Shown here in pieces: positions 42,218 through 51,346 of a stretch of DNA of 64,000 nt. Every line of letters begins with the position of its first letter. The first letter of the stretch is position 1. The notes below the pieces were generated by a model that was not told where the DNA came from, did no database searches, and saw nothing but the letters and a program-made list of their open reading frames with translations. The stretch is from JAVKFY01 sp040223615 (GTDB lineage: Bacteria; Pseudomonadota; Alphaproteobacteria; GCA-2731375). Location of the stretch: positions 1-64,000 of the forward strand of contig JAVKFY010000040.1 in the NCBI GenBank assembly GCA_040223615.1, read 5' to 3'. A program made the position numbers and the translations under genes.

Positions 42218-43201
42218 ATGCGCAATCGACGACTGGGCCGCACCGGCCTGCAGGTATCCGAGCTCACCTTCGGCGGCGGCTGGGTCGGCGGTATCCTGAT
42301 CGATGCCGACGACGACACCCGGCGCGAGTGCCTGAAACGGGCTTTGGACGCCGGGGTGAACTGGATCGACACCGCGCCGTCCTACGGCCAGGGCGCCTCG
42401 GAGACCGCGCTCGGCTGGCTGCTGAAGGAAATCCCGGCCGACCAGCGCCCGGGTCTGGGCACCAAGGTGCGGCTCGACACGTCGGATCTGTCCGACATTG
42501 CCGGCCAGGTCGAACGCTCGGTGCACGACAGCCTGAAGCGGCTCGACATGGACCGGGTCGACCTGCTGCAACTGCACAACCCGCTGCTCGCCGAGACCGC
42601 GCCGGACCGCATCGGCATCGACAAGCTGCTGGAACGCGGCGGCGTGCTCGACGCCCTGGAGACGGTACAGGCCCAGGGTCTGACCCGCTTCCTCGGCTTT
42701 ACCGCGGTCGGCGAGGCGCCGGCCTGCGTCGCCGCCATCGAGAGCGGCCGCTTCGACACCGCGCAGGTCTACTACAACATGATCGCGCCGACCGCCGCGA
42801 CCGGCTCGCCGCCCGGCTGGACCGGCCCGGTGCAGGACGGCGTGCTCGACGCCTGCCGCGCCCGCGACCTCGGCGTGCTGGTGATCCGGGTGTTCGCCGC
42901 CGGCGTGCTGGCGACCGACGTGCGCCATGGCCGCGAGGTGCAGATCTTCGACGCCGCCGACGTGTCGGTGGAGGAACGCCGCGCCGCCGCCGTGTTCAAG
43001 GTGCTGGGCGACAAGTACGGTACCCGCGCCCAGACCGCGCTGCGCTTCGCGCTTTCCAACACCGACGTGTCGACGGTGATCTTCGGGCTGGCCAGCCTCG
43101 ATCACCTGGACGAGGCGCTGAAGGCGGCGGAGATGGGCCCGCTGCCCGACGAGGCGCTGGCCGAGCTCGACAAGCTCTGGAAGGCCGACTTCAAGGTCTG
43201 A
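42218..43201 (+). CDS. Aldo/keto reductase, L-fucose/aldose dehydrogenase-like
   Basis: 327 residues. NRRLGRTGLQVSELTFGGG at the N-terminus, the catalytic WIDTAPSYGQ (Asp, Tyr), a Lys in LGTKVRL and the His in LLQLHNP. The pattern fits the group with D-threo-aldose 1-dehydrogenase and pyridoxal dehydrogenase. It starts in direct contact with the stop of the MFS gene, suggesting that the carrier and enzyme share a sugar or aldehyde substrate. Confidence 0.87.
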   Translation: MRNRRLGRTGLQVSELTFGGGWVGGILIDADDDTRRECLKRALDAGVNWIDTAPSYGQGASETALGWLLKEIPADQRPGLGTKVRLDTSDLSDIAGQVERSVHDSLKRLDMDRVDLLQLHNPLLAETAPDRIGIDKLLERGGVLDALETVQAQGLTRFLGFTAVGEAPACVAAIESGRFDTAQVYYNMIAPTAATGSPPGWTGPVQDGVLDACRARDLGVLVIRVFAAGVLATDVRHGREVQIFDAADVSVEERRAAAVFKVLGDKYGTRAQTALRFALSNTDVSTVIFGLASLDHLDEALKAAEMGPLPDEALAELDKLWKADFKV

Positions 43202-43306
43202 GCCGGTGTTCATGCACCGCGCCGCGCTGCCGCGCGCGGACGCCTTCGTGGCGCGGTTTCCCGCGCTGCAGTGGCCTTTGCACCGGCCGGCGTGCGCGCG
43301 TTAAGC

Positions 43307-43327
43307 TCTCCCCAATCGGGAGATTTT
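43307..43327 (+). promoter_or_regulatory. Stem-loop covering the ribosome binding site of the molybdenum hydroxylase gene
   Basis: TCTCCC (43307-43312) pairs with GGGAGA (43318-43323) around a five-base loop and is followed by TTTT. The right arm is also the Shine-Dalgarno of the ATG at 43332. It could be a weak terminator for the upstream pair or a translation-limiting hairpin. Confidence 0.45.
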
Positions 43328-43331
43328 GCAC

Positions 43332-45668
43332 ATGAACGATCAATCGGCCGGCGGCTTTGCGCCGGACGGCGACGGTATCGGCGCGTCAATTCCACGCTTC
43401 GAGGACTCCAGGCTGCTGACCGGCGAGGGCCTTTACACCGACGACCGCGCCTTGCCGAACCAGGCCCACGGCGTCGCCGTGCGCTCGCCCATCGCCCACG
43501 GCGTCCTCAGGAGTATCGACACCACGGCGGCGTTGGCCGCACCCGGCGTGCTGGCGGTGGTGACGGGGCAGGATCTGGCCGAGGCCGGCTATGGCGGCAT
43601 CCCGTGCGTCATCGGCTCGAAGAACCAGGACGGCTCGGACATGACCAAGCCGTTCCGGCCGTCGCTGCCGCTGGACAAGGTGCGTCACGCCGGCGAGGCG
43701 GTCTGCATGGTCGTCGCGGAAACCTACGAGCAGGCCAAGGACGCCGCCGAACTGGTCGAGCTCGACATCGAGCCGCTGCCGGTGGTGAACGACATGCGCG
43801 CGGCGGTCGAGCCCGGCGCCCCGGTGATCCACGACGAAGCCCCGAACAACGTCTGTCTCGACTTCCGGCGCGGCGACGCGGCCGCCGTCGATGCCGCCTT
43901 CGCCAAAGCGGCGCACGTCACCAGGCGCACCATCGTCAACAACCGCGTCGTGGTGATGGCGATGGAGCCGCGCTCGGCCATCGCCGACTACGACAAGGCG
44001 TCCGACAGCTACACCTTCTACACCGGCTGCCAGGGCGTCTTCGGCATGAGGAACAACCTGGCCAAGGCGATCCTGAAGGTCGAGACGGACCGGGTGCGCG
44101 TGCTGTCCGGCAACACCGGCGGCTCCTTCGGGATGAAGTCGCCGGTCTATCCGGAATACCCGCCGCTGCTCCATGCCTCGAAGCTGCTCGGCCGGCCGGT
44201 GCGCTGGACCGACGAACGCACCGACAGTTTCGTCTCCGACCAGCATGGCCGCGCCAGCATCTACGACTGCGAGCTGGCGCTCGACGCTGACGGCACCTTC
44301 CTGGCGGTGCGCGTCGACGGCTTCGGCGACATGGGCGCGGCGCTGGCCTCGGTCAGCCCGAACCCGCCGACCGGCAACATCTTCAAGAACCTGCCGTCGC
44401 TTTACCGCACGCCCGCCATCGAGGTGCGCGTGCGCTGCGTCTTCACCAATGCCACCACGGTCTCCGCCTATCGCGGTGCCGGCCGCCCTGAGGCGAACTA
44501 CATCATGGAGCGGCTGGTAGACGCCGCCGCGCGCGAGCACGGTTTCGACCGCATCGAGCTGCGCCGGCGCAACCTGGTGCCCGCCGCCGCGATGCCGTTC
44601 ACCGCCGCGTCCACCGAGACCTACGACAGCGGCGACTTCGCCGCCGTGCTGGACCAGGCGGTGGCGATGGCCGACCTGCCGGGTTTCGATGCGCGCAAGG
44701 CCGCCTCGGCATCGCGGGGCCTGCGCCGCGGCCTCGGCATCGCCTGCTACCTCGAAGTCACCGCCGGCGGCGGCCAGGAGCAGGGCACCATCCAGTTCGA
44801 CGACGACGGCGGCGTCACCATCGTCACCGGGACCTACGACTATGGCCAGGGCCACGCCGCGCCCTTCGCGCAGGTACTGGCCGACCGCCTCGGCCTGCCC
44901 GCCGACAAGGTGCGGCTGATGCAGGGCGACAGCGCGTTGCTGCAACATGGCGGCGGCACCGGCGGCTCGCGCTCGGCGATGGCCAGCGGCGGCGCCATCG
45001 TCGAGGCGTCCACGCGGGTGCTGGAGAACGGACGCCAGCTCGCCGCCAGCTATCTGGAGGTCGCGCCGGAGGATATCGAGGTTTCCGGCGCCGGATACGT
45101 CGTGGCCGGCACCGACCGTCGCATGACGCTGAGGGAGGTTGCCGCCCGCGCCGTCGACGATCCCGAGAACCGCGCCAGCCTCGACGCCACCGTGATCCAT
45201 CAGGTCAGCCCGTCGGCCTACCCCAACGGCGCGCATATCTGCGAGGTCGAGATCGATCCGGCCACCGGCAAGGTCCGCGTCGACCGCTATGTCGTGGTCG
45301 ACGACTTCGGCACCCTGCTGAACCCGCCGATCGTCGAGGGCCAGGTGCATGGCGGCATCGCCCAGGGCCTGGGCCAGGCGCTGATGGAGCGGGTCGACTA
45401 CGACGCCGACGGCCAGCTGCTGTCCGGCTCGCTGATGGACTACGCCGTGCCGCGCGCCGCCGACATGCCGCCGATGGCGCTTGCCTTCCACCCGGTGCCG
45501 GCGACCAGCAACCCGCTGGGCGTGAAGGGTTGCGGCGAGGCCGGCTGCACCGGCGCCATGCCGGCCCTGATCAACGGCATCCTCGACGCGCTGGCCGACG
45601 ACGGCGTCACCAACATCGACATGCCGGCGACCCCGGAAGTGATCTGGCGCGCGCTCGAGAAGGCATGA
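43332..45668 (+). CDS. Xanthine dehydrogenase-family molybdopterin-binding subunit (form II CoxL-like)
   Basis: About 778 residues. It has the fused a/b hammerhead start (IPRFEDSRLLTGEGLYTDD), GNTGGSFGMKS near the Mo-cofactor site, the active-site loop AYRGAGR and the catalytic Glu in KGCGEAGCTG near the C-terminus. AYRGAGR marks the form II (not true CO dehydrogenase) group, which oxidises aldehydes or heteroaromatics. No FAD or iron-sulfur subunit is adjacent; these must be supplied elsewhere. The following VOC gene overlaps its stop (ATGA). Confidence 0.9.
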   Translation: MNDQSAGGFAPDGDGIGASIPRFEDSRLLTGEGLYTDDRALPNQAHGVAVRSPIAHGVLRSIDTTAALAAPGVLAVVTGQDLAEAGYGGIPCVIGSKNQDGSDMTKPFRPSLPLDKVRHAGEAVCMVVAETYEQAKDAAELVELDIEPLPVVNDMRAAVEPGAPVIHDEAPNNVCLDFRRGDAAAVDAAFAKAAHVTRRTIVNNRVVVMAMEPRSAIADYDKASDSYTFYTGCQGVFGMRNNLAKAILKVETDRVRVLSGNTGGSFGMKSPVYPEYPPLLHASKLLGRPVRWTDERTDSFVSDQHGRASIYDCELALDADGTFLAVRVDGFGDMGAALASVSPNPPTGNIFKNLPSLYRTPAIEVRVRCVFTNATTVSAYRGAGRPEANYIMERLVDAAAREHGFDRIELRRRNLVPAAAMPFTAASTETYDSGDFAAVLDQAVAMADLPGFDARKAASASRGLRRGLGIACYLEVTAGGGQEQGTIQFDDDGGVTIVTGTYDYGQGHAAPFAQVLADRLGLPADKVRLMQGDSALLQHGGGTGGSRSAMASGGAIVEASTRVLENGRQLAASYLEVAPEDIEVSGAGYVVAGTDRRMTLREVAARAVDDPENRASLDATVIHQVSPSAYPNGAHICEVEIDPATGKVRVDRYVVVDDFGTLLNPPIVEGQVHGGIAQGLGQALMERVDYDADGQLLSGSLMDYAVPRAADMPPMALAFHPVPATSNPLGVKGCGEAGCTGAMPALINGILDALADDGVTNIDMPATPEVIWRALEKA

Positions 45669-46078
45669 GCCGCATGTCCGCGCTAAGCCAGATCCGCCAG
45701 ATCGACTACACCGTCATCTTCGTCCGCGACATGGCGGCGATGCGGCACTTTTACGAGAACGTGCTGGCCTTCCCGCTGCTGCGCGAGTTGACCGACAGCT
45801 GGATCGAGTACCGGATGGGGGCGACGACGCTGGCGCTGGCGGTCCACGGCGGCCGGTTTGGCGACGCGCCGCCGCCACCGCACGACGGGCCGTCCTTGCA
45901 GCTCGCGTTCCGTGTCGCGCCGGACGCCGTGGCCGCGTGTGCGGCGGAGCTGGAAGCCCAGGGCGTGAAGCTCGCCGCACCGCTCACCGATCACGCTTTC
46001 GGCCACCGCACGATCTTCTTCCGCGACCCCGACGGCAACCTGCTGGAAATCTACGCGGAGATCGAAGGCGGCACCTGA
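45665..46078 (+). CDS. VOC-family protein (glyoxalase/dioxygenase fold)
   Basis: About 137 residues. The start overlaps the stop of the hydroxylase gene as ATGA; a second ATG lies nine bases later. A two-module VOC fold with DYTVIFVRDMAAMRHFYENVL at the start and HRTIFFRDPDGNLLEIY at the end, where Glu is a metal ligand. The family ranges from glyoxalase and ring-cleavage dioxygenase to antibiotic-binding proteins. Coupled translation suggests that it acts on the hydroxylase product. Confidence 0.85.
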   Translation: MSRMSALSQIRQIDYTVIFVRDMAAMRHFYENVLAFPLLRELTDSWIEYRMGATTLALAVHGGRFGDAPPPPHDGPSLQLAFRVAPDAVAACAAELEAQGVKLAAPLTDHAFGHRTIFFRDPDGNLLEIYAEIEGGT

Positions 46079-46164
46079 CCACGCCGGACCGAAACTGACA
46101 CTGCCGCATCGGTTCAAGGTCGGCTAATCTTCCTGCATCGGCTTGCCGAAAGGGGGGACGGCCG

Positions 46165-48333
46165 ATGAACCCGTTCGATCGCTTCGCCTATTGGCTCTAC
46201 CGCTGGGTCCGGGTGCTGTGGGTGTGCCGGATCAGCCTGGCCAGCGTGCTGGTCGGCCTGGCGCTGATGCTGCTGGCGCCGCAGGCCCAGGACCTGTTCC
46301 GCGAGGCCGCGCCGCCGCTGATCGGACCCATGCGCGACTGGCCGGATGGCGTGCGCGCGCTGCTCTACTGGTCGTCCTTCCTGGTCCTGGCCTTCGCCTT
46401 GTGGGCGGTGCCGGTGCACTACGCCGCCCGTCTGCTGTTGCAGCACGACGTCGGCTACTTCGCCAACGGCGCCGACTATCGCCACGCCTTCACCTGGGTG
46501 CCGCGCCTGCTTGGCATTGCCTGTTTCGTGGTGCTGCTAGTTGGCGAGTTCAAGGCTTGGCTCAACCTGCCGGACTGCGCCGGCGAGGCCACCTGCGTCG
46601 AGCTGCGCCAGCCGCTGAGCTGGTTTCTGTGGGTGCTGATGGCGGCGACGGCGGCGACCGGCGCGCTGTTCGCCTACTACGTGATCCGCCGCCGCGCGGG
46701 CATTCTCAAGACCGCCCAGACCGCGCCGCCGGTGCTGCCCTTCTTCATTGCCAGTGCCGTGCGCAACCATGGCATGCCAGCGCCGAAGCCGCCGCCGAAC
46801 CTGCCCGAGCTGCGCCGCGGCAGGCTGATCGGCCTGGCGCTGCTGGCGGTGGTGACGGCCGTGTTCGTGGTCGTGGTGGCCTACGATCCGGCCTTCGTCG
46901 GCCGGCGGCTGGCGCGCTCGTGGCTGCTGGTGATCGTGCTTGGCGCCTGGATACCGCTGCTGTCGCTGCTCGCCTTTGCCAGTCACTGGCGCCGCTTCCC
47001 GGTGATCCTCGCGGTGTTCGTGATCCTGGCCGTGGTCTCGGTGTTCGACGACCGCCGCTACGACGCGCGCGAATTGGCCGGCGCCGGCGGCCGCATCACC
47101 CTGGGCGAGGCCGCGACCCTGTGGCACCAGCACAACCCGGAGGCCGGGGCGCGGCCGCTGGTCGTCGCCACCGCCGGCGGCGCCAGCCGCGCCGCCTATC
47201 ACACCGGCATGGTGCTGGCGGCGCTGCGCCGTGCCTGGCCCGATATCGACCGCCGGCTGTTCGCGATCAGCGGCGTCTCCGGCGGCTCGGTCGGCGCCGC
47301 CTTCTATGCCGCCCTGGCGCGGCGCGGCGGCGACAACCCTTGCGACCTGCCGGCCGACGAGGTGGCGCCGGGCGCGACGCCGTTGCAGACCTGTCTGGCG
47401 CGCATGCTGGCGGGCGATTTCCTGTCGCCGGTGACCGTCGGCTTCGCCTTCCGCGACGCCATCAACCTGCCGCTGGGCGATGACCGGGCCAGCATCCTGG
47501 AGCGCTCCTGGGAACAGGAATACGCCGCCCTCACGGATCAGGACGATGCCGGCGACCTGGCCGACGATTTCCTGGCCTTCGCTCCGACGGCGGACCGGCC
47601 GTGGCGGCCGATCCTGCTGCTGAACGCGGCCTCGGCGGCGACCGGCAAGCGCATCGTGGTCTCGCCGCTGGCGCCGCGCCACGGCGGCCGCGCGGTGTTC
47701 CGCGACGCCTTCGACCTGCACCAGTTGCTGCGTGGTGAGACCGATGGGATCGCGCGCACGGTGCGGCTGTCCACCGCGGCCGGGCTCAGTGCGCGGTTCC
47801 CGTTCATCACCCCGGCTGCGACCTTGCGCGATGGCGACGGCAACGTCGTCGACCGGGCCGTCGACGGCGGCTACTTCGAGAATTTCGGCGCGCTGACCGC
47901 GACCGAGCTGGTCAGCATGCTGCAGTTGCCGGACATCGGCCTGCGCCCGGTGGTGCTGCAGATCTCGTCCGATCCGGAATACGACGACAGCGACCCGCCG
48001 CCGGCCCCCGATGCCGGCGACCGGCTGTTCCTCGGCGGCATCAGGACGGTGGTGGGTGCCTTCTTCGCCGCCCGCGTGGCGCGCGGCTCGCACGCCGCGG
48101 CGACGCAGCGCGACCTGATGTGCGGCGGCGACGGTGGCGAGAAGACCGCAGCCTGCGACGCCTACGCGCACGTCCGGCTGCAGGGCAAGTCGGCCGAGGT
48201 GTCGATGAGCTGGTGGCTGTCGGAACCGGTGCGGCACTGGATCGACCGCCAGTTCTGCGCCGATCACAACCGCGATGCTCGTGCCACGCTGGTCGAGGCG
48301 CTCGGCCCGCCGACAACGCCCGTGTGCCAGTAG
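46165..48333 (+). CDS. Patatin-like phospholipase with N-terminal membrane segments
   Basis: 722 residues. The first 300 or so contain about five to seven hydrophobic helices (for example ASVLVGLALMLLAP and WLLVIVLGAWIPLLSLLAF). The patatin domain follows: GGASRAAYHTG (about 335, oxyanion loop), GVSGGS with the nucleophile Ser (about 370) and DGG (about 568) for the catalytic Asp. It should hydrolyse lipids at the inner membrane. The C-terminus after the Asp is long. Convergent with the Mo-hydroxylase gene pair. Membrane-anchored patatins like this are poorly described. Confidence 0.87.
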   Translation: MNPFDRFAYWLYRWVRVLWVCRISLASVLVGLALMLLAPQAQDLFREAAPPLIGPMRDWPDGVRALLYWSSFLVLAFALWAVPVHYAARLLLQHDVGYFANGADYRHAFTWVPRLLGIACFVVLLVGEFKAWLNLPDCAGEATCVELRQPLSWFLWVLMAATAATGALFAYYVIRRRAGILKTAQTAPPVLPFFIASAVRNHGMPAPKPPPNLPELRRGRLIGLALLAVVTAVFVVVVAYDPAFVGRRLARSWLLVIVLGAWIPLLSLLAFASHWRRFPVILAVFVILAVVSVFDDRRYDARELAGAGGRITLGEAATLWHQHNPEAGARPLVVATAGGASRAAYHTGMVLAALRRAWPDIDRRLFAISGVSGGSVGAAFYAALARRGGDNPCDLPADEVAPGATPLQTCLARMLAGDFLSPVTVGFAFRDAINLPLGDDRASILERSWEQEYAALTDQDDAGDLADDFLAFAPTADRPWRPILLLNAASAATGKRIVVSPLAPRHGGRAVFRDAFDLHQLLRGETDGIARTVRLSTAAGLSARFPFITPAATLRDGDGNVVDRAVDGGYFENFGALTATELVSMLQLPDIGLRPVVLQISSDPEYDDSDPPPAPDAGDRLFLGGIRTVVGAFFAARVARGSHAAATQRDLMCGGDGGEKTAACDAYAHVRLQGKSAEVSMSWWLSEPVRHWIDRQFCADHNRDARATLVEALGPPTTPVCQ

Positions 48334-48349
48334 CGGCGGCGCTGGCCGG

Positions 48350-50734
48350 CTACCGGCCGATCTTCCCCAGCGCCGTGAGTATCCGTTCCGGCGTTGCGGG
48401 TTGCGCCCAGACCTCGGCGCCGAGCGGGCGCAGGGCGTCGTTGATCGCGTTCAGCACGGCGGCCGGTGCGCCGGCGGTGCCGGCCTCGCCGGCGCCCTTG
48501 GCGCCGAGTTCGGAATCCTCGGTCATCGACACCATGTGCGCGACCTCGATGTCGGGCATCTCGAACGCCATCGGCACCAGATAGTCGGCCATCGTCGCGG
48601 TCAGCAGCTGGCCGGTCTCGTCGTAGACGCAATGTTCGAACAGCGCCGCGCCGATGCCTTGCACCACGCCGCCGCGCACCTGCTCGTCGACCAGTTGCGG
48701 GTTGATCACCGTGCCGCAGTCCTCGACGGCCCAGTGCTTCAGCAGCCGCACGGCGCCGGTCTCGGTGTCGACCTCGACGTAGGACGCCTGGATGCCGTTG
48801 GTGAAGGCGAAGGGAAACTGCTTGGGCACGTAGTGCCGCGTCGCCACCAGTTCCGACTGGAAATCCTTCGGCAGCGTGTCGGCGCGGAAGTAGGCGACGC
48901 GCGCGATCTCGTCGAGGCCGACCCGCTCGCGTCCGTCGGCGGCGTCGACCACGGCCCCGGCGCGGATGTCGAGCGTGTCCGGCGCGGCCTGCAGGATGGT
49001 GCCGGCGACCTGCAGGATCTGTTCGCGCAGCGCCTTGCCGGCCTGAACCGTGGCCTCGCCGCCGATGCCGGCGCCGCGGCTGGCCCAGGTGCCGCCGCCA
49101 TAGGGCACGGTGTCAGTGTCGCCGGTGACCACGCGGACCTTCTCGATGGGTACGCCGACGGCGGTGGCGGCGACCTGCGCGATGATCGCCTCGGTGCCCT
49201 GGCCCTGCTCGGTCACGCCGGTGGCGCAGATGATGCTGCCCTTGGCGTCGAGCCGGATGGTGCAGCCGTCCTGCGCCGAGATTCGCGCGCCGCCGACGCC
49301 GTAGAACATCGCTGACGGGTTGGTCAGCTCCACGAAGCTCGCCAGGCCGATGCCGCGATGAATGCCCTTGTCGCGCAAGCTCGCCTGTTCGGCCCGAAGC
49401 GCGTCGTAGCCCATCATCTCAAGCAACTTGTCGAGCGAGGCATGGTGTGACAGCCGCTCGAACCGCAGGCCGGTGGCGGCCTGCGCCGGATAGGCGTCGT
49501 CGGCGAGCAGGTTCCGGCGCCGCAGCTCGGCCGGGTCCATCGCAATCGCGGCCGCCGCCATGTCGACCAGTCCCTCGGTCACTGCCACGGCGATCGGGTG
49601 ACCGACGGCGCGGTACTGGCACATCGGCGTCTTGTTCTGGAAGACCACGCGGGCGCGGGCGCGATAGTTGGTGTTGCCGTAGGGCGCGCCGATCAGGTTC
49701 ACCACCTGGTTCGCCTCGATGCCCGACGTGCGCGGATAGACCGAGTAGGGGCCGATACCGGTGAGGTCGTCGATCTCGATGGCCCGGATGGTGCCGTCCC
49801 TGGCCACCGCCATGCGCGCGGTGACCGTGTGGTCGCGCGCGTGAATGTCGGTCGAGAAGGACTCCAGCCGGTCAGCGATGAACTTCACCGGCCGGCCGGT
49901 GAGCTTGGCCAGCGCGACGACCGCCATCTCGTCTGGATAGGTATGCACCTTGATGCCGAACGAGCCGCCGACATCGGCACAGACCACCCGCACGTTGTGC
50001 TCCTCCAGGCCGAGGTGCAACGCGAACAGGTTCTGCATCATGTGCGGCGCCTGGTGCGAGTGATACACCGTGAGCTGTTCCTCGCTGGCCTCGTAGGCGG
50101 CCAGGATCGCGCGCGGCTCCAGCGTCACGCCGGTATGCCGGCCGACCTCGAAGGTCTGCTCGACCACCGCGTCGGCGCCGTCGAAGGCGGCGTCGACCTC
50201 ACCGGCCTCGAAGGTGCGCTGCCATGCCAGGTTGTCGCCGAGGCTGTCGTGAATGACGGGCGTCGTCGCGTCCAGCGCCGTGGCCGCGTCGGCGACCGGC
50301 GCCAACTCGTCCCACTCGATCTCGATGGCGGCGGCCGCGTCCTCGGCCTGCGCCCGCGTTGCCGCCAGCACCGCGACCACCGGCTCGCCCTGCCACGTCG
50401 CCTTGTCGACGGCCAGCGCGTGCTGCGGCGCCGACTTCAGGCCCTCCAGGTGGCTCAGCACGCCGACCCACGGCGTACAGACCTCGGCCAGTTCCGCCCC
50501 GGCGACGACGCGCGCGACACCCGGCAGCGTCGCCGCCGCCGTGCTGTCGATGGTGACGATGCGCGCATGCGCGTAGGGGCTGCGCGCGAAGGCGACGTGC
50601 AGCATGCGCGGCAGCGTGATGTCGTCGACATAGCGTCCGCGTCCGGCCAGCAGCCGACGCGCGTTCGGGCGCGGCACCGACCGCCCGATATAGCTGTTCG
50701 GCCGGTCCAGGATCGGGTGCAGCGGATCGCTCAT
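48350..50734 (-). CDS. Xanthine dehydrogenase-family molybdopterin-binding subunit with a variant active-site loop
   Basis: 794 residues. IGRSVPRPNARRLLAGRG at the start, ADVGGSFGIKVH near the cofactor site, and GAKGAGEAGTAG with the catalytic Glu. The loop that reads AYRGAGR in form II and AYxCSFR in true CO dehydrogenase is QYRAVGH here, so the subgroup is distinct. Its start overlaps the stop of the [2Fe-2S] subunit gene as ATGA, and no FAD subunit follows, as in the two-subunit isoquinoline and related oxidoreductases. It is divergent from an ABC importer that may bring its substrate. Confidence 0.9.
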   Translation of the reverse strand: MSDPLHPILDRPNSYIGRSVPRPNARRLLAGRGRYVDDITLPRMLHVAFARSPYAHARIVTIDSTAAATLPGVARVVAGAELAEVCTPWVGVLSHLEGLKSAPQHALAVDKATWQGEPVVAVLAATRAQAEDAAAAIEIEWDELAPVADAATALDATTPVIHDSLGDNLAWQRTFEAGEVDAAFDGADAVVEQTFEVGRHTGVTLEPRAILAAYEASEEQLTVYHSHQAPHMMQNLFALHLGLEEHNVRVVCADVGGSFGIKVHTYPDEMAVVALAKLTGRPVKFIADRLESFSTDIHARDHTVTARMAVARDGTIRAIEIDDLTGIGPYSVYPRTSGIEANQVVNLIGAPYGNTNYRARARVVFQNKTPMCQYRAVGHPIAVAVTEGLVDMAAAAIAMDPAELRRRNLLADDAYPAQAATGLRFERLSHHASLDKLLEMMGYDALRAEQASLRDKGIHRGIGLASFVELTNPSAMFYGVGGARISAQDGCTIRLDAKGSIICATGVTEQGQGTEAIIAQVAATAVGVPIEKVRVVTGDTDTVPYGGGTWASRGAGIGGEATVQAGKALREQILQVAGTILQAAPDTLDIRAGAVVDAADGRERVGLDEIARVAYFRADTLPKDFQSELVATRHYVPKQFPFAFTNGIQASYVEVDTETGAVRLLKHWAVEDCGTVINPQLVDEQVRGGVVQGIGAALFEHCVYDETGQLLTATMADYLVPMAFEMPDIEVAHMVSMTEDSELGAKGAGEAGTAGAPAAVLNAINDALRPLGAEVWAQPATPERILTALGKIGR

Positions 50735-51210
50735 CGTTGCCGCCGCTCGGTGGCCACCCGCTCAATCGCGTCGACGATGGCGTGGTAGCCGGTGCAGCGG
50801 CAGTAGTTCGCCGACAGCGCCTCGCGAATCTCTCCCCGGCTAGGCGACGCGTTGGTCGCCAGCAGCGCCTGCGCGGTCAGCAGCATGCCCGGCGTGCAGT
50901 AGCCGCATTGCAGCGCGTTGCGCTCGTGAAACGCGGCTTGCAGATCGGCGAGTTCGCCGGAGTCCGACGCGCCCTCGATGGTCTCCACCGTCTGGCCGTC
51001 GGCCTGCACCGCGAACACCAGGCAGCCCCGCACGATCTCGCCGTTGAGCCGCACGGTGCAGGCGCCGCACACACCGTGTTCGCAGCCGACATGGCTGCCG
51101 GTCAGCTCCAGCCCGTAGCGCAGGAAGTCGACAAGCGATTGCCGCGCCGTCACCCGCGCGCGCACCGCTTCTCCATTCACCGTGAGCGCGATCTCGATGT
51201 CATCGTCCAT
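50731..51210 (-). CDS. [2Fe-2S] subunit of the molybdenum hydroxylase
   Basis: 159 residues. The plant-ferredoxin-type cluster site reads GCEHGVCGACTV plus a Cys at RGCLVF; the second cluster has CGYCTPG and CRCTGY. This is the standard small subunit of the xanthine dehydrogenase family that takes electrons from the Mo centre. Overlaps the large-subunit gene by four bases, with ordered translation. First gene of the minus-strand pair, divergent from the importer operon across 136 bases that must hold both promoters. Confidence 0.93.
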   Translation of the reverse strand: MDDDIEIALTVNGEAVRARVTARQSLVDFLRYGLELTGSHVGCEHGVCGACTVRLNGEIVRGCLVFAVQADGQTVETIEGASDSGELADLQAAFHERNALQCGYCTPGMLLTAQALLATNASPSRGEIREALSANYCRCTGYHAIVDAIERVATERRQR

Positions 51211-51346
51211 GGGCCAACCTTATCGCGGCCTGAAATCGCGGGCCACGCCATCCTGTTGCAAATGCGGAGAGCGCTCGCTACCGTTTCTGACCGCTCACGG
51301 GATTTACAACAAAATGCGATCCGATGAGCGATGGGAGGTGCCACAT

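Noticed and set aside
40792..43213. Long minus-strand open frame opposite the MFS and AKR genes
   Set aside because: GC-rich antisense shadow; composition is Gln/His/Arg-rich, with no motif, and the plus-strand genes are clear.
48350..50734. True carbon monoxide dehydrogenase large subunit
   Set aside because: The CO dehydrogenase loop AYxCSFR is absent (QYRAVGH here), and the medium subunit is missing.
49598..50788. Plus-strand open frame of about 396 codons opposite the Mo-hydroxylase
   Set aside because: Low-complexity Arg/Val/His/Asp composition typical of the antisense frame of a GC-rich gene.
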